64,000 bases of DNA, from positions 558,001-622,000 of the forward strand of contig NZ_NETS01000010.1 in assembly GCF_002150035.1 (NCBI RefSeq). Reading direction: 5' to 3'. Under the pieces are notes generated by a model, which made no database searches, was not told where the DNA came from, and saw only the letters and a list, made by a program, of their open reading frames with translations. The DNA is from Leptospira venezuelensis (lineage in GTDB: Bacteria > Spirochaetota > Leptospiria > Leptospirales > Leptospiraceae). The position numbers and the translations under genes were made by a program. Shown here one piece after another: positions 44,078 to 52,395 of the stretch. Numbering within the stretch: position 1 is the stretch's first letter; each line of letters starts with the position of its first letter.

Positions 44078-45454
44078 TTATTTCCCAACACAGAATTTAC
44101 TAAAAATTCTTCCTAAAATTTCTTCGGTGTCCACTCTTCCATTTACTTCTCCGATTTGTTCCAATGCAGAATCTATTTCTTTGATGTAAATCTCAGCTGG
44201 AGCACCTTCTGCCATTAAAGTCAGACAGTTTTCCAGGCTTCGAGTGATAGAAGAAAAATGAAATCTATTCCTTTCTTCCAAAAGGACATAATCTTCTGAA
44301 CTTTCTAATCCAGCGAGTTTTGTGGAAATTTCAGAGACCAAAGTATCTAAACCTTGTCTGGATTTGCAGGAAACTTCGACTAAGACGGTTCCAGGATAAT
44401 TTTTCTTTAAGATATATTGAGAATCCCAACTTGGATCTCTTATATCTGATTTATTTGCTGCAACGATGGCACCTTCGAGTTTCGATCTGTTTTCTTCTGC
44501 AAACTTATCCCAATCGTTCTTTTGAGAAACATCGATCACAAAAAGCCTTACATCTGCTTGAGAGAATTCTTTCTCACTTCTCTCAATGCCCATCTTCTCT
44601 ATCTGATCGCCGGTTTCTCTTACTCCTGCAGTATCTATCAGTCGGATAGGAATACCTGAGAGCAAAAAATCTTCGCTGATATAATCTCGAGTGGTTCCTG
44701 GAATTTCGGAGATGATAGAACGATCTCTTCCCAGAATCAGGTTCATCAAACTGGACTTACCAGTATTTGGTTCTCCGTATAAGACAACTCTACTTCTTTC
44801 CAGAAGAGTTTCCGTCTCACTGGATCTTTTGAGAAGATTAGAGCAAATATCGGAAATAGAACGAATTCTTTTTTTCCTTTCTTCTAGGGATTCAAAGGTA
44901 AGATCTTCTGTGGAAAAATCGATCTCTGCTTCGCATTCTGCTTTGAGTGAGATGAGTTGGCTTCTGAGATTCGAAGCAAGTCTCGAAATTTCTCCAAATG
45001 CATTCTTTTGGGCGAGCTCCAATTCGAACCTGGAACGAGCACCTATAATTCTTCCGATTGCTTCCGCTTCATTCAGATCTATTTTTCCGTTTAAAAATGC
45101 TCTTTTGGTAAACTCACCTTGTTTGGCAGGTCTTGCTCCGGAACGAAACAAACATTCTAAGGCTTCTCTGAGTAGGATCGGATTTCCATGAGTGTGGATC
45201 TCGCATAGATCTTCTCCGCTAAAAGAATTCGGTCCTGCGAAATAGATAAAGACTACTTGGTCTAATTTTTTTTCCCCATCTACAAAACGACAGGTATACG
45301 CGTTACGAGGTTTGATGGATGAAAGAGGAAGGGCTCCATCAAAAAAAGATAAATGCCTATAGGCGATAGGGAGTGCTTCCGGTCCGGACAACCTAAGAAT
45401 GCCTATGGCACCGGCCCCGGAAGCTGTGGAGATAGCTGCTATTGTATCAGCCAC
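44078..45454 (-). CDS. mnmE: tRNA modification GTPase MnmE (TrmE)
   Basis: With MnmG it builds the 5-carboxymethylaminomethyl group on U34 of certain tRNAs. 458 residues with the N-terminal folate-binding domain (TIAAISTASGAGAIGILRLSG), the helical domain and an inserted Ras-like GTPase: G1 GEPNTGKSS, G2/G3 GTTRDY and DTAGVRE, G4 NKSD. The C-terminal CxGK motif is intact with Cys455. It lies in the classic rpmH-rnpA-yidD-yidC-jag-mnmE order, 6 bp after jag. No mnmG gene is beside it here. Confidence 0.97.
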   Translation of the reverse strand: MADTIAAISTASGAGAIGILRLSGPEALPIAYRHLSFFDGALPLSSIKPRNAYTCRFVDGEKKLDQVVFIYFAGPNSFSGEDLCEIHTHGNPILLREALECLFRSGARPAKQGEFTKRAFLNGKIDLNEAEAIGRIIGARSRFELELAQKNAFGEISRLASNLRSQLISLKAECEAEIDFSTEDLTFESLEERKKRIRSISDICSNLLKRSSETETLLERSRVVLYGEPNTGKSSLMNLILGRDRSIISEIPGTTRDYISEDFLLSGIPIRLIDTAGVRETGDQIEKMGIERSEKEFSQADVRLFVIDVSQKNDWDKFAEENRSKLEGAIVAANKSDIRDPSWDSQYILKKNYPGTVLVEVSCKSRQGLDTLVSEISTKLAGLESSEDYVLLEERNRFHFSSITRSLENCLTLMAEGAPAEIYIKEIDSALEQIGEVNGRVDTEEILGRIFSKFCVGK

Positions 45455-45460
45455 GACTGA

Positions 45461-46171
45461 TCAGTAGTCGTTTACTTCCTCGAGTAAGTCCCCGTTAGGA
45501 CTTTTATCGACGACGTCTTTGTACTTGTGTCTGTCTTTCATCGGAATGATTCGAACTTTTTTATAAGTTCCATTTCCTTCCGATCTGGTGAAAACTTTTT
45601 CGTTCTCTTGTAGAGCCATGTGAACGATCCTTCTTTCGAAAGGATTCATTGGCTCAAGTAATTTGGACTTACCTGACTTAGCAACGGAAGAAGCTACTGA
45701 CTTGCTCAATCTGATCAAGGACAGTTCTCTTTTGTCTCTATAAGATTCAGTATCCAATACGATCTTACGACCATGACGGATCTTAGAATCTACCATCAAG
45801 TTTACCAAAAATTGAAGAGCATCTAACGTAGCTCCTCTCTTTCCGATAATCAGTCCGGATTCGCGGCTAGTAAGTTCTATATAGATCTTTCCATCCACAT
45901 CTCCCATTCCGACAACTTCCGCTTCTACTCCCATCTTGCGGAGAAGCGTAAGCACTACTCCGTGGATGATCTTTTCAGCCGGAATATCAAAGTTCGAAAC
46001 GAATGCTCGAACCACTGCCGGTTTTTTTTGTGTTAAACCTAAAAATCCAGACTTACCGGATTCGACAGTTTCGAAACGAATGTCTCCGGGTTCTAGTCTT
46101 AAGGTTTCTAACGCGACCTCTTCAGCCTCGGCTTTTGTTTTTCCTTCGGCTTCGAAAATATAGTTTTCCAT
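45461..46171 (-). CDS. jag: Jag/KhpB RNA-binding protein
   Basis: 236 residues. N-terminal Jag domain (about 1-50: IFEAEGKTKAEAEEVALE, GFLGLTQKKPAVV), KH domain (about 85-155 with SGLIIGKRGATLDALQFL), and R3H domain (about 160-225; MNPFERRIVHMALQ). The family binds RNA and is linked to cell-wall synthesis and cell division in other bacteria. It is between mnmE and yidC, as in most bacteria. Confidence 0.95.
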   Translation of the reverse strand: MENYIFEAEGKTKAEAEEVALETLRLEPGDIRFETVESGKSGFLGLTQKKPAVVRAFVSNFDIPAEKIIHGVVLTLLRKMGVEAEVVGMGDVDGKIYIELTSRESGLIIGKRGATLDALQFLVNLMVDSKIRHGRKIVLDTESYRDKRELSLIRLSKSVASSVAKSGKSKLLEPMNPFERRIVHMALQENEKVFTRSEGNGTYKKVRIIPMKDRHKYKDVVDKSPNGDLLEEVNDY

Positions 46172-46193
46172 ATCGTATCCTCGATATATGAAT

Positions 46194-48047
46194 TCACACT
46201 TTTACAGGGGTTTCGTCTTTCTTACGAATATTGGTTAACCACTGTTGAGCAATGGAAAGGACGTTAGTCACTGTCCAATACAAAGTCAGCCCGGATGGCA
46301 TGCTCCATAGGAAGAACACCATCATCACTGGCATTAAATACATCATCATTTTTTGGTTCGGATCAGTTTGTACCGAAGTCAATTTCATAGATAGGAACTG
46401 AGTTCCAACCATCAATAAAACAAGTAAGTTAATGGAAAGTCCAGTTGCAGAAAGATAAGGGATAGCTGGAGAAGTCCAAATAAAATCAGGCTCACTCAAG
46501 TCCGAGATCCAAAGGAAAGGAGATTTCCAAAGATCGATCGTATCCGCAAACGCAACATATAATGCAAAGAAGATAGGAAGTTGGATCAGCATCGGAAGAC
46601 ATCCGCCCAATTGAGAGAGTGGATTCATATTATGCTTTTTATAAAGTTCCAGCATCTTTTCTTGTTTTTTGGCAGGATCGTTAGCATACTTCTCGTTTAA
46701 CTTTTTAAGTTCAGGCGAAAGCGCGCTCATCTTCTTCATCGCCTCTGCCTGTTTCTGGTTGAGCGGATAGAAGACTAACTTAAATACCAATGCAAAGAGT
46801 AAAATACCGAAACCGTAACTTGGGATCGTGTACTTATAGGATTGCTGCAAGAACCAAACGATACCATTTCGGATCGGGGTAAAAATACCTTGATTGAAAG
46901 ATTTATTCAGGTCAGCACTGATGCCTGCAAAAGTGGACTTAGGATTTTTGAATGGATCCAGTTTCGGATCTCTAAATAACATCCCGTCCCATTCTCTAAT
47001 TCCAACATAGTTGGCAAATTCCAGAGTTTCTTCTTTTCCTGGATCCAAAGAGATATTAGAATAAGCTAAAACAGTTCCAGTTTCATTTTTCTTTCTATTA
47101 TCTAAAAGAATTCCTTCTGCTGGATGATTTAATGCGTCAGCTGCTGCTAAGAAGTAACGGCTACCTGAACCGATAAAATCGACACCTTCTCCGCTGCTCC
47201 AAACTTCTTTGTAAAATTCGTTTCCGTTCGGATGACCGAAGATAAAGTTACGAATTCCTTCCCAGAATCCCCAAGCGTCCCCACCGTCAGCGAAGTCTTT
47301 TTCGCTTCCGTCCATTCTATATACACGGAAGAATTTAGACAGCTCCTGAGTATTCGCTTCTCTTTCCAAAGGAAGAGGTCCTAAACTTCCAAAAGTTCTT
47401 AAATAAGCAGGTTTTTCACGATTTCCGAAATAGAGTTTTTCTTTTCCAAGGTTGGTAATAGAGATTTCCGTTTTGAAATAATTTTCGTGAGGGAAAAATC
47501 TAAAAACTTTTTTAAGAAGAACACCTTTCTCTGCAGCAGTGAATGTAACGCTTTGATCGTCCTTGTTTTCTTCTGCTTTAAAATTGAGATGATTCCATTC
47601 TGAAGCGGCTACATCTTCTTTTCTGTGCGAGAAGTTAAAGTCGAAACCTTTTCCTCGGGAAAGTTCGATCGCCTTGAACTTCTCACCTTCTACTTCAATC
47701 TCTTGGAAATCCGCTCTGGTGATGTTGATCTCGTTTCCTTCGACATTTTTATAGTTTTTGATATAGAATTTTTCGATCCTTCCACCTAAGCTAGAAAGAA
47801 CAACTACATGAGCTTCAGTCTTGAAGGTAAAAGTTTTTACATCCTTAGGATTTGTAACCGTAGCAACAGGTTTAGGTTCGACCTTGGTTTCCTGTTTTAC
47901 GGTTTCCTTATTTTCAACAGGAGTTTGTTCCGTTTTAGGTTGTTGTTTCGGTTTTCCTGCTTCCGGGTTGAAGTAATAGGTTACTAAGAACCAAACTCCC
48001 ATGGATAAAATTAACGCGAGAAAAAGTCTGTTTTGTCTATCTTCCAT
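46194..48047 (-). CDS. yidC: Membrane protein insertase YidC
   Basis: 617 residues, Gram-negative type. N-terminal helix, a charged low-complexity linker rich in Lys, Pro, Glu and Thr, a large periplasmic domain (about 75-375) and the conserved five-helix core (about 390-600). The core has the cytoplasmic hairpin KKMSALSPELKKLNEKYAND, LGGCLPMLIQLPIFFALYVA, and FLWSMPSGLTLYWTVTNVLS. It inserts inner-membrane proteins alone or with SecYEG. Located 2 bp after yidD. Confidence 0.97.
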   Translation of the reverse strand: MEDRQNRLFLALILSMGVWFLVTYYFNPEAGKPKQQPKTEQTPVENKETVKQETKVEPKPVATVTNPKDVKTFTFKTEAHVVVLSSLGGRIEKFYIKNYKNVEGNEINITRADFQEIEVEGEKFKAIELSRGKGFDFNFSHRKEDVAASEWNHLNFKAEENKDDQSVTFTAAEKGVLLKKVFRFFPHENYFKTEISITNLGKEKLYFGNREKPAYLRTFGSLGPLPLEREANTQELSKFFRVYRMDGSEKDFADGGDAWGFWEGIRNFIFGHPNGNEFYKEVWSSGEGVDFIGSGSRYFLAAADALNHPAEGILLDNRKKNETGTVLAYSNISLDPGKEETLEFANYVGIREWDGMLFRDPKLDPFKNPKSTFAGISADLNKSFNQGIFTPIRNGIVWFLQQSYKYTIPSYGFGILLFALVFKLVFYPLNQKQAEAMKKMSALSPELKKLNEKYANDPAKKQEKMLELYKKHNMNPLSQLGGCLPMLIQLPIFFALYVAFADTIDLWKSPFLWISDLSEPDFIWTSPAIPYLSATGLSINLLVLLMVGTQFLSMKLTSVQTDPNQKMMMYLMPVMMVFFLWSMPSGLTLYWTVTNVLSIAQQWLTNIRKKDETPVKV

Positions 48048-48049
48048 TC

Positions 48050-48280
48050 CTAATGATTCCTTCTAGGGTTGGGTGGTAAAGGGTCTTCGCCAGAGGCGAA
48101 TAGTGGATTACATTTTAAGATTCGTTTTGTGCTGAGATAAGTCGCCGACAAGAAATCATATTCTTGGAAAGCCTGCATTGCATATTCTGAACAGCTAGGG
48201 TGAAATCTGCAGGAAGGCGGAAGAATAGGTGAGATCCAACGTTTATAAATTTGGATCAGAAAGATGGCGAGTCGGTTCAT
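48050..48280 (-). CDS. yidD: Membrane protein insertion efficiency factor YidD
   Basis: 76 residues from the ATG at 48280, which overlaps the rnpA stop as ATGA; the in-frame start at 48310 would lie inside rnpA. The family core is IYKRWISPILPPSCRFHPSCSEYAMQAF with the conserved Cys pair. It is an amphipathic-helix protein thought to help YidC. Position in the cluster is canonical. Confidence 0.93.
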   Translation of the reverse strand: MNRLAIFLIQIYKRWISPILPPSCRFHPSCSEYAMQAFQEYDFLSATYLSTKRILKCNPLFASGEDPLPPNPRRNH

Positions 48281-48597
48281 TTTAATCTGCGAGCTAATTG
48301 ACCCAAACAAGCCAGAAGTTCGGTGTGATCTTTTTCGAATAGGCTCGGTTTCGCAAGTATTGCGATATCGAAACCCTTTGGAAAAAAGCCAGCCGTTTCG
48401 GCCACGGCGGCTCTTAATCTTCTCCGTATCCGGTTTCTGCGAACGGCCTTACCGACCGAACGTTCGGGGCAGTATAAGAACCTGTTTTGTTCCAGGCCAT
48501 TTCCCCGATAAATCACCGTGAGAGGAGGATTGGTTACCCGTTTTCCGGAAGCGAATAGTTCCCGGATATCCTTCTTAGTTGTAAGTGTCTCTTCTAT
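48277..48597 (-). CDS. rnpA: Ribonuclease P protein component (RnpA); start unresolved
   Basis: Protein subunit of RNase P, binding the 5' leader of pre-tRNA. The RNR core VGKAVRRNRIRRRLRAAV and the C-terminal FDIAILAKPSLFE are clear. The conserved N-terminus (LTTKKDIRELFASGKRV) is encoded upstream of the first ordinary start codon, the GTG at 48516. Between that GTG and the rpmH stop in the same frame (48607) there is no ATG, GTG or TTG. The coordinates here use an ATA at 48597; an ATC at 48567 after AAGAAGG is another option. A start at 48516 would give only 79 residues and lose the first helix and strand. The stop overlaps yidD by 4 bp. Confidence 0.85.
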   Translation of the reverse strand: MEETLTTKKDIRELFASGKRVTNPPLTVIYRGNGLEQNRFLYCPERSVGKAVRRNRIRRRLRAAVAETAGFFPKGFDIAILAKPSLFEKDHTELLACLGQLARRLK

Positions 48598-48606
48598 ATG
48601 GGTTCG

Positions 48607-48768
48607 TTAGAATTTTTTACCAGTTCTTTCGTCAGAAACGGTTAACTTGTAACGGCCTTTAGCTCTTCTGCGGGAAAGGACTTTTCTTCCGCCGGCGGTC
48701 GCCATTCTGGCGCGGAATCCGTGGGTACGGGCACGTTTAATCCGGCTGGGTTGGTATGTTCTTCTCAT
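48607..48768 (-). CDS. rpmH: 50S ribosomal protein L34
   Basis: 53 residues, beginning MRRTYQPSRIKRARTHGFRA and ending ERTGKKF, with the standard L34 core. L34 sits at the base of the large subunit near the exit tunnel. It opens the rpmH-rnpA-yidD-yidC-jag-mnmE run. In many bacteria dnaA and the origin are next to rpmH; here the upstream neighbour is the 5S rRNA gene instead. Confidence 0.97.
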   Translation of the reverse strand: MRRTYQPSRIKRARTHGFRARMATAGGRKVLSRRRAKGRYKLTVSDERTGKKF

Positions 48769-48824
48769 ATGGTTCCCTGTATCTCTAAGATTGCACTTAT
48801 AAGACCCTGAATCGGTCTTCGAGT

Positions 48825-48854
48825 ATCATTTTTTACCGAAGAACCAAGGGTCAA
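48825..48854 (-). promoter_or_regulatory. Possible promoter of the rpmH cluster
   Basis: On the minus strand TTGACC (48854-48849) is followed after 18 bp by AATGAT (48830-48825), with a GATACT nearby at 48827-48822. Located between the 5S rRNA gene and rpmH. Weak by-eye match. The imperfect hairpin ATCCGT/ACGGAT at 48853-48874 overlaps it. Confidence 0.3.
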
Positions 48855-48907
48855 TCCGTTTCTTTTTACGGATTTTCACTATTAAATATAATGGAATAAA
48901 TAATGGC

Positions 48908-49026
<119 letters not shown>

Positions 49027-49035
49027 ATCTATGGA

Positions 49036-49064
49036 CAGTTTGAAAAATTTGCTTGTACTGTCAA
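49036..49064 (-). promoter_or_regulatory. Promoter of the 5S rRNA gene
   Basis: On the minus strand a perfect -35 TTGACA (49064-49059) is followed after 16-17 bp by CAAACT/AAACTG as a weak -10. The predicted start falls at about 49030, just before the 5' end of the 5S gene. An own promoter agrees with an unlinked rRNA gene. Confidence 0.6.
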
Positions 49065-49082
49065 GCGCGATTTACTTTTGGT

Positions 49083-49916
49083 TCAGAGAGTTTTATTCCA
49101 ATCTATGAACTGTTCTCCTGGCACTCTCTGGCAATTCGGACAGAAGAAGGAATCATGACCCAAAACATTTGCCCTGCGAATCGTGGTCCCGCAACGAGGA
49201 CACGGTTCATTCTTCCGATTTCGAACCTTAACATGGTCTCGGACCTTAAAATCCAGCGGAGCTTGTTTTTTACGGATATAGTCAATGGAGTCATTTAAGA
49301 CGGATTTGATACTTTGATAGAGCTGGACTTTCTCTTCTTCAGAAAGTTTGTTGCATGGAGTTTTGGGATGGATCTTAGAATCGAAAAGAATCTCATCCGC
49401 GTACGCATTTCCTATAGCACTGAGTTTGGTCTGGTCCATGAGAAAGACGCGAGTTTGTTGGCGATTCTTCTCTATTCTTTTTAAAAACTCTTCTTGCGTA
49501 AAATTTTCGGAAAGAAGGTCCACTCCTTGATCAGAGAACTTTGGTATCTGAGAAAAGTATTCGGGCTCGGTAAAATACACCTTCCCCATATGAACATCAT
49601 CCGCGTAATTCAGGATCTTGTTCTGGAATTTGATCCGAACCGCCAAGTCCTTCTTTTTATATTTTGGATCCAAGGAGAAGCGCCCCGCAAGCATCGGATG
49701 AATTATTATATTTCTAGGACCGAATTTAAAATTCAGAAAAGGTCCGGTTCTCTCCAACGTTTCAAATGTAGAACCTATAAAAGAAGTTTCTGATTTTCCA
49801 CCGCTCAGGTTACGAACGACAAGTGGATCTAAGATCTCTATCTCTTGGATTATCTCTCCTGGAAGTTCTTTTAGAAGACGTTCTCGAATGACTACGAGAT
49901 CCGGAAGTTCAGGCAT
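49083..49916 (-). CDS. mutM: Formamidopyrimidine-DNA glycosylase (Fpg/MutM) family protein, divergent
   Basis: 277 residues. The N-terminal catalytic Pro-Glu (MPELPD), the helix-two-turn-helix with AIGNAYADE and the C-terminal zinc finger (CPRCGTTIRR...FFCPNCQR) place it in the Fpg/Nei family, which excises oxidised purines by beta,delta-elimination. Several residues usual in Fpg are changed: the RRxKYL Lys is Pro (RTGPFL), and the DPRRFG loop reads DDVHMG. The substrate range may thus differ from 8-oxoguanine. It lies 8 bp after the large membrane-protein gene and 57 bp before the 5S gene. Confidence 0.88.
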   Translation of the reverse strand: MPELPDLVVIRERLLKELPGEIIQEIEILDPLVVRNLSGGKSETSFIGSTFETLERTGPFLNFKFGPRNIIIHPMLAGRFSLDPKYKKKDLAVRIKFQNKILNYADDVHMGKVYFTEPEYFSQIPKFSDQGVDLLSENFTQEEFLKRIEKNRQQTRVFLMDQTKLSAIGNAYADEILFDSKIHPKTPCNKLSEEEKVQLYQSIKSVLNDSIDYIRKKQAPLDFKVRDHVKVRNRKNEPCPRCGTTIRRANVLGHDSFFCPNCQRVPGEQFIDWNKTL

Positions 49917-49924
49917 AATGGTTC

Positions 49925-52324
49925 CTATTTCTTTTTACGACTAGGAAGATATTTATAATATTCTACTTCTATCGTATTAATTAAGAAAGTATAATATTTT
50001 ACGAGTTTTTTATCGTATTTTTTCTTTTGGGCTTCGTTCCTTAAGAACTCTGAGATTTGATCTCGGATTAAAGGAGCCTTTAAATCAGTGTGACTTAAAA
50101 TGATAGTGCTCGGCATTCCTACTGGAACGATCTCGTCAGGTATCGCAATCGTCGCTGAATTTTGAAGAAGTGCGTATTCAACTGTGGATGCTACTTTATC
50201 ATCGTCGGATTCAGTTCTAAGATGTGCGACTGATTGGCGAATATTGTCTATATTGTCCCAGATCTTTTTGCGCATCGATTTGGAATCATGTATCTTATCT
50301 TGGATCTTAGTAAATCGATTCGGAAATACGAAACGTTCTGCACCTTTTGCGATCAGACTGACTTTCTTTTCTTTAGGGCTTTCTGCCTTTCCGAAATGTT
50401 CATCAGCATCGTCATCATCACCGCTTGGATAATAATCGCTAACTGTAGATATTCCGGAATAACTCGCCGCAAATCCTCCACCACCTGAAGATTTAGGAAC
50501 TCCACCAGGACCAATATCTGATTTTTCTCTATCCCGGAAGAATACCGCAAGCAATCCGCCAATCACAAGTCCAACAGGAAGTCCAACCAGGATTACACCC
50601 GCAGCATTAAAGTGAACGCTTGCAATTAAGAAGAATAGCATGGTTCCTACAAAACCTAAAAGTCCCATGGAAAGATTTACTTTTTTAGCGAGTGCTTCGC
50701 TCTTTTGGCGATCCTCAACTTCTCTTTCCATTAGGGCCGCATCTTGCTGTAGTTTTACTACGTAATCCGCTTTTAGCATGGAATTGAGTGCTGGGTTCTT
50801 GGAACTAAGTAAAGACGCGTGAATCTCTTTTGCGATTGTAAGTTCTTTTTCGGCAGCAGGACTAATTTTGGCATCCGCGGTTAACTTATGAAGGACTGCA
50901 GCCATATAACCTGGATCGACCACATATACTTCGGTGGTACCATCTTCTCTTTTAGTTTCTTTCAAACCAAATTTAGTTTTTAGATCTGCAATGATTTCAT
51001 TTGTATATTTGGAAACAAGTTCAGGATCTGTGATACCAACGGCATCCAAACGTTTTTCAGGTATGAATCTATATAAGGTCAAATTGTTTTGGGAATGATC
51101 CTTGACTTGGATATTCAGGCGATTCTTCAAACTTTTGAATGCACCTTCTATCTTTCTCTCACTTAATAGAGATTTTTCTTGGATCAGTTTACGAATAATT
51201 CCGATGGATTGTCGACAGGTCTCTGCCACTCTTTTTCCAAGATCATCTTTTTCTTTATCGAAAGGAAAATCTTCCACAAGCTGGATGAGTGCTTCTACCT
51301 TTTCACTGTTTTGTTTTTTTCCTGGTTCAGCATTTCCATGTAGTGTTTCGAAATCTTGGATACGAGCTCGGAACAGATTATATCCTGCTCTTTCCGAAAG
51401 TTGTTTTAGATATGTAAGAGCGAATACTTCTAACGCGTCACTCTGGGCGCGATAATGTGCTATCACTTCCGGTTGATGTACATAAGTCCCGTCAGGATTC
51501 AGCTGCAGATCATCCAAGATCAAATGATAATCGGGAAGGATCTCAACTACTGCGCCTTTGTTCTTTGCATAATTTGCAAAGTCGGCTAGGAAATCGTTCA
51601 TAGGAATATAGCTATAAGGTTGGAAGCCACGTCTTATAAGACTTGCCATCTCCGATTGTAAAGAAGCAAGCTTAGGATACAACCAGATCTGTCCGCTTTT
51701 GTTTTTATGAAGAAGCATAGCTCCAGGACGATCTTCTTCTAATGCGCGGGGTTTCTTCGCTCTATTATTTAAGATAAGATCAATTGTTTCTTCTGAAAAA
51801 GAAAAACATGCCTTTCTGTAAGGAGTAACATCGGTCTTGGCTTCCTTTTGCGGAGAAGCAATCGAGATCCTTGCTAAAACCTTGTTTCCATTACGAACCA
51901 AGAATGGATAGACCAGAGCGGATTTGTTTCTTCCTTTTTTTTCTAGATCCATCAATTGGCGAAGAGCCATATCCACCGAAGGAGGAGTCTTAGCTTGTTC
52001 GCTTAAGTTTCTGTATTTGTTCAGAAGTTCCCCTAGCTTATCTAGGGTAAGAAGGTAAGATGGATGAACACTTTTAGATCCGTGTTTTTCGGTCTTTTTG
52101 TGCCAATCACGAAGTTCATCTAAGATACAACGAGCAGTTGCAGAAAGTCCTACAGCTCCATCATTTAAGAAGATATAATCCGGTGCCAAGGCCTCCAAGT
52201 CTGGGGCCTTGTTTTGACTAGAAGCCAGCTCCTCAAAGGATATTTCCTGCTCCAAGGTTTCCATGTTTTGCACCGTATCGAAACAACAATCCGAGTAAGG
52301 AAATTTTCTATCGTTTCCTTCCAA
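49925..52324 (-). CDS. Large hypothetical protein with central membrane hairpin (799 aa)
   Basis: No family recognised. An N-terminal helical region of about 530 residues is followed by two hydrophobic helices (about 552-600; LSMGLLGFVGTMLFFLIAS, AAGVILVGLPVGLVIGGLLAV). Then comes a Gly/Ser/Asp-rich linker (about 608-660), and a C-terminal helical domain (about 660-799). No signal peptide. The start is uncertain: TTG at 52324, or ATG at 52264, which removes 20 poorly supported residues. The product appears genus-specific. It precedes mutM by 8 bp and follows avtA by 71 bp, so all three may form one unit. Confidence 0.78.
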   Translation of the reverse strand: MEGNDRKFPYSDCCFDTVQNMETLEQEISFEELASSQNKAPDLEALAPDYIFLNDGAVGLSATARCILDELRDWHKKTEKHGSKSVHPSYLLTLDKLGELLNKYRNLSEQAKTPPSVDMALRQLMDLEKKGRNKSALVYPFLVRNGNKVLARISIASPQKEAKTDVTPYRKACFSFSEETIDLILNNRAKKPRALEEDRPGAMLLHKNKSGQIWLYPKLASLQSEMASLIRRGFQPYSYIPMNDFLADFANYAKNKGAVVEILPDYHLILDDLQLNPDGTYVHQPEVIAHYRAQSDALEVFALTYLKQLSERAGYNLFRARIQDFETLHGNAEPGKKQNSEKVEALIQLVEDFPFDKEKDDLGKRVAETCRQSIGIIRKLIQEKSLLSERKIEGAFKSLKNRLNIQVKDHSQNNLTLYRFIPEKRLDAVGITDPELVSKYTNEIIADLKTKFGLKETKREDGTTEVYVVDPGYMAAVLHKLTADAKISPAAEKELTIAKEIHASLLSSKNPALNSMLKADYVVKLQQDAALMEREVEDRQKSEALAKKVNLSMGLLGFVGTMLFFLIASVHFNAAGVILVGLPVGLVIGGLLAVFFRDREKSDIGPGGVPKSSGGGGFAASYSGISTVSDYYPSGDDDDADEHFGKAESPKEKKVSLIAKGAERFVFPNRFTKIQDKIHDSKSMRKKIWDNIDNIRQSVAHLRTESDDDKVASTVEYALLQNSATIAIPDEIVPVGMPSTIILSHTDLKAPLIRDQISEFLRNEAQKKKYDKKLVKYYTFLINTIEVEYYKYLPSRKKK

Positions 52325-52395
52325 CCAAGATCCATAAAAGAAAGAGAGAATGAAACAATTTTATTCAGCTCTATATTGGCTGAAATTAGATCGAA

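Noticed and set aside
48853..48874. Hairpin AATCCGT/ACGGATT downstream of 5S as a terminator
   Set aside because: No T-run follows on the minus strand, and it overlaps the possible rpmH promoter. Not supported as a terminator.
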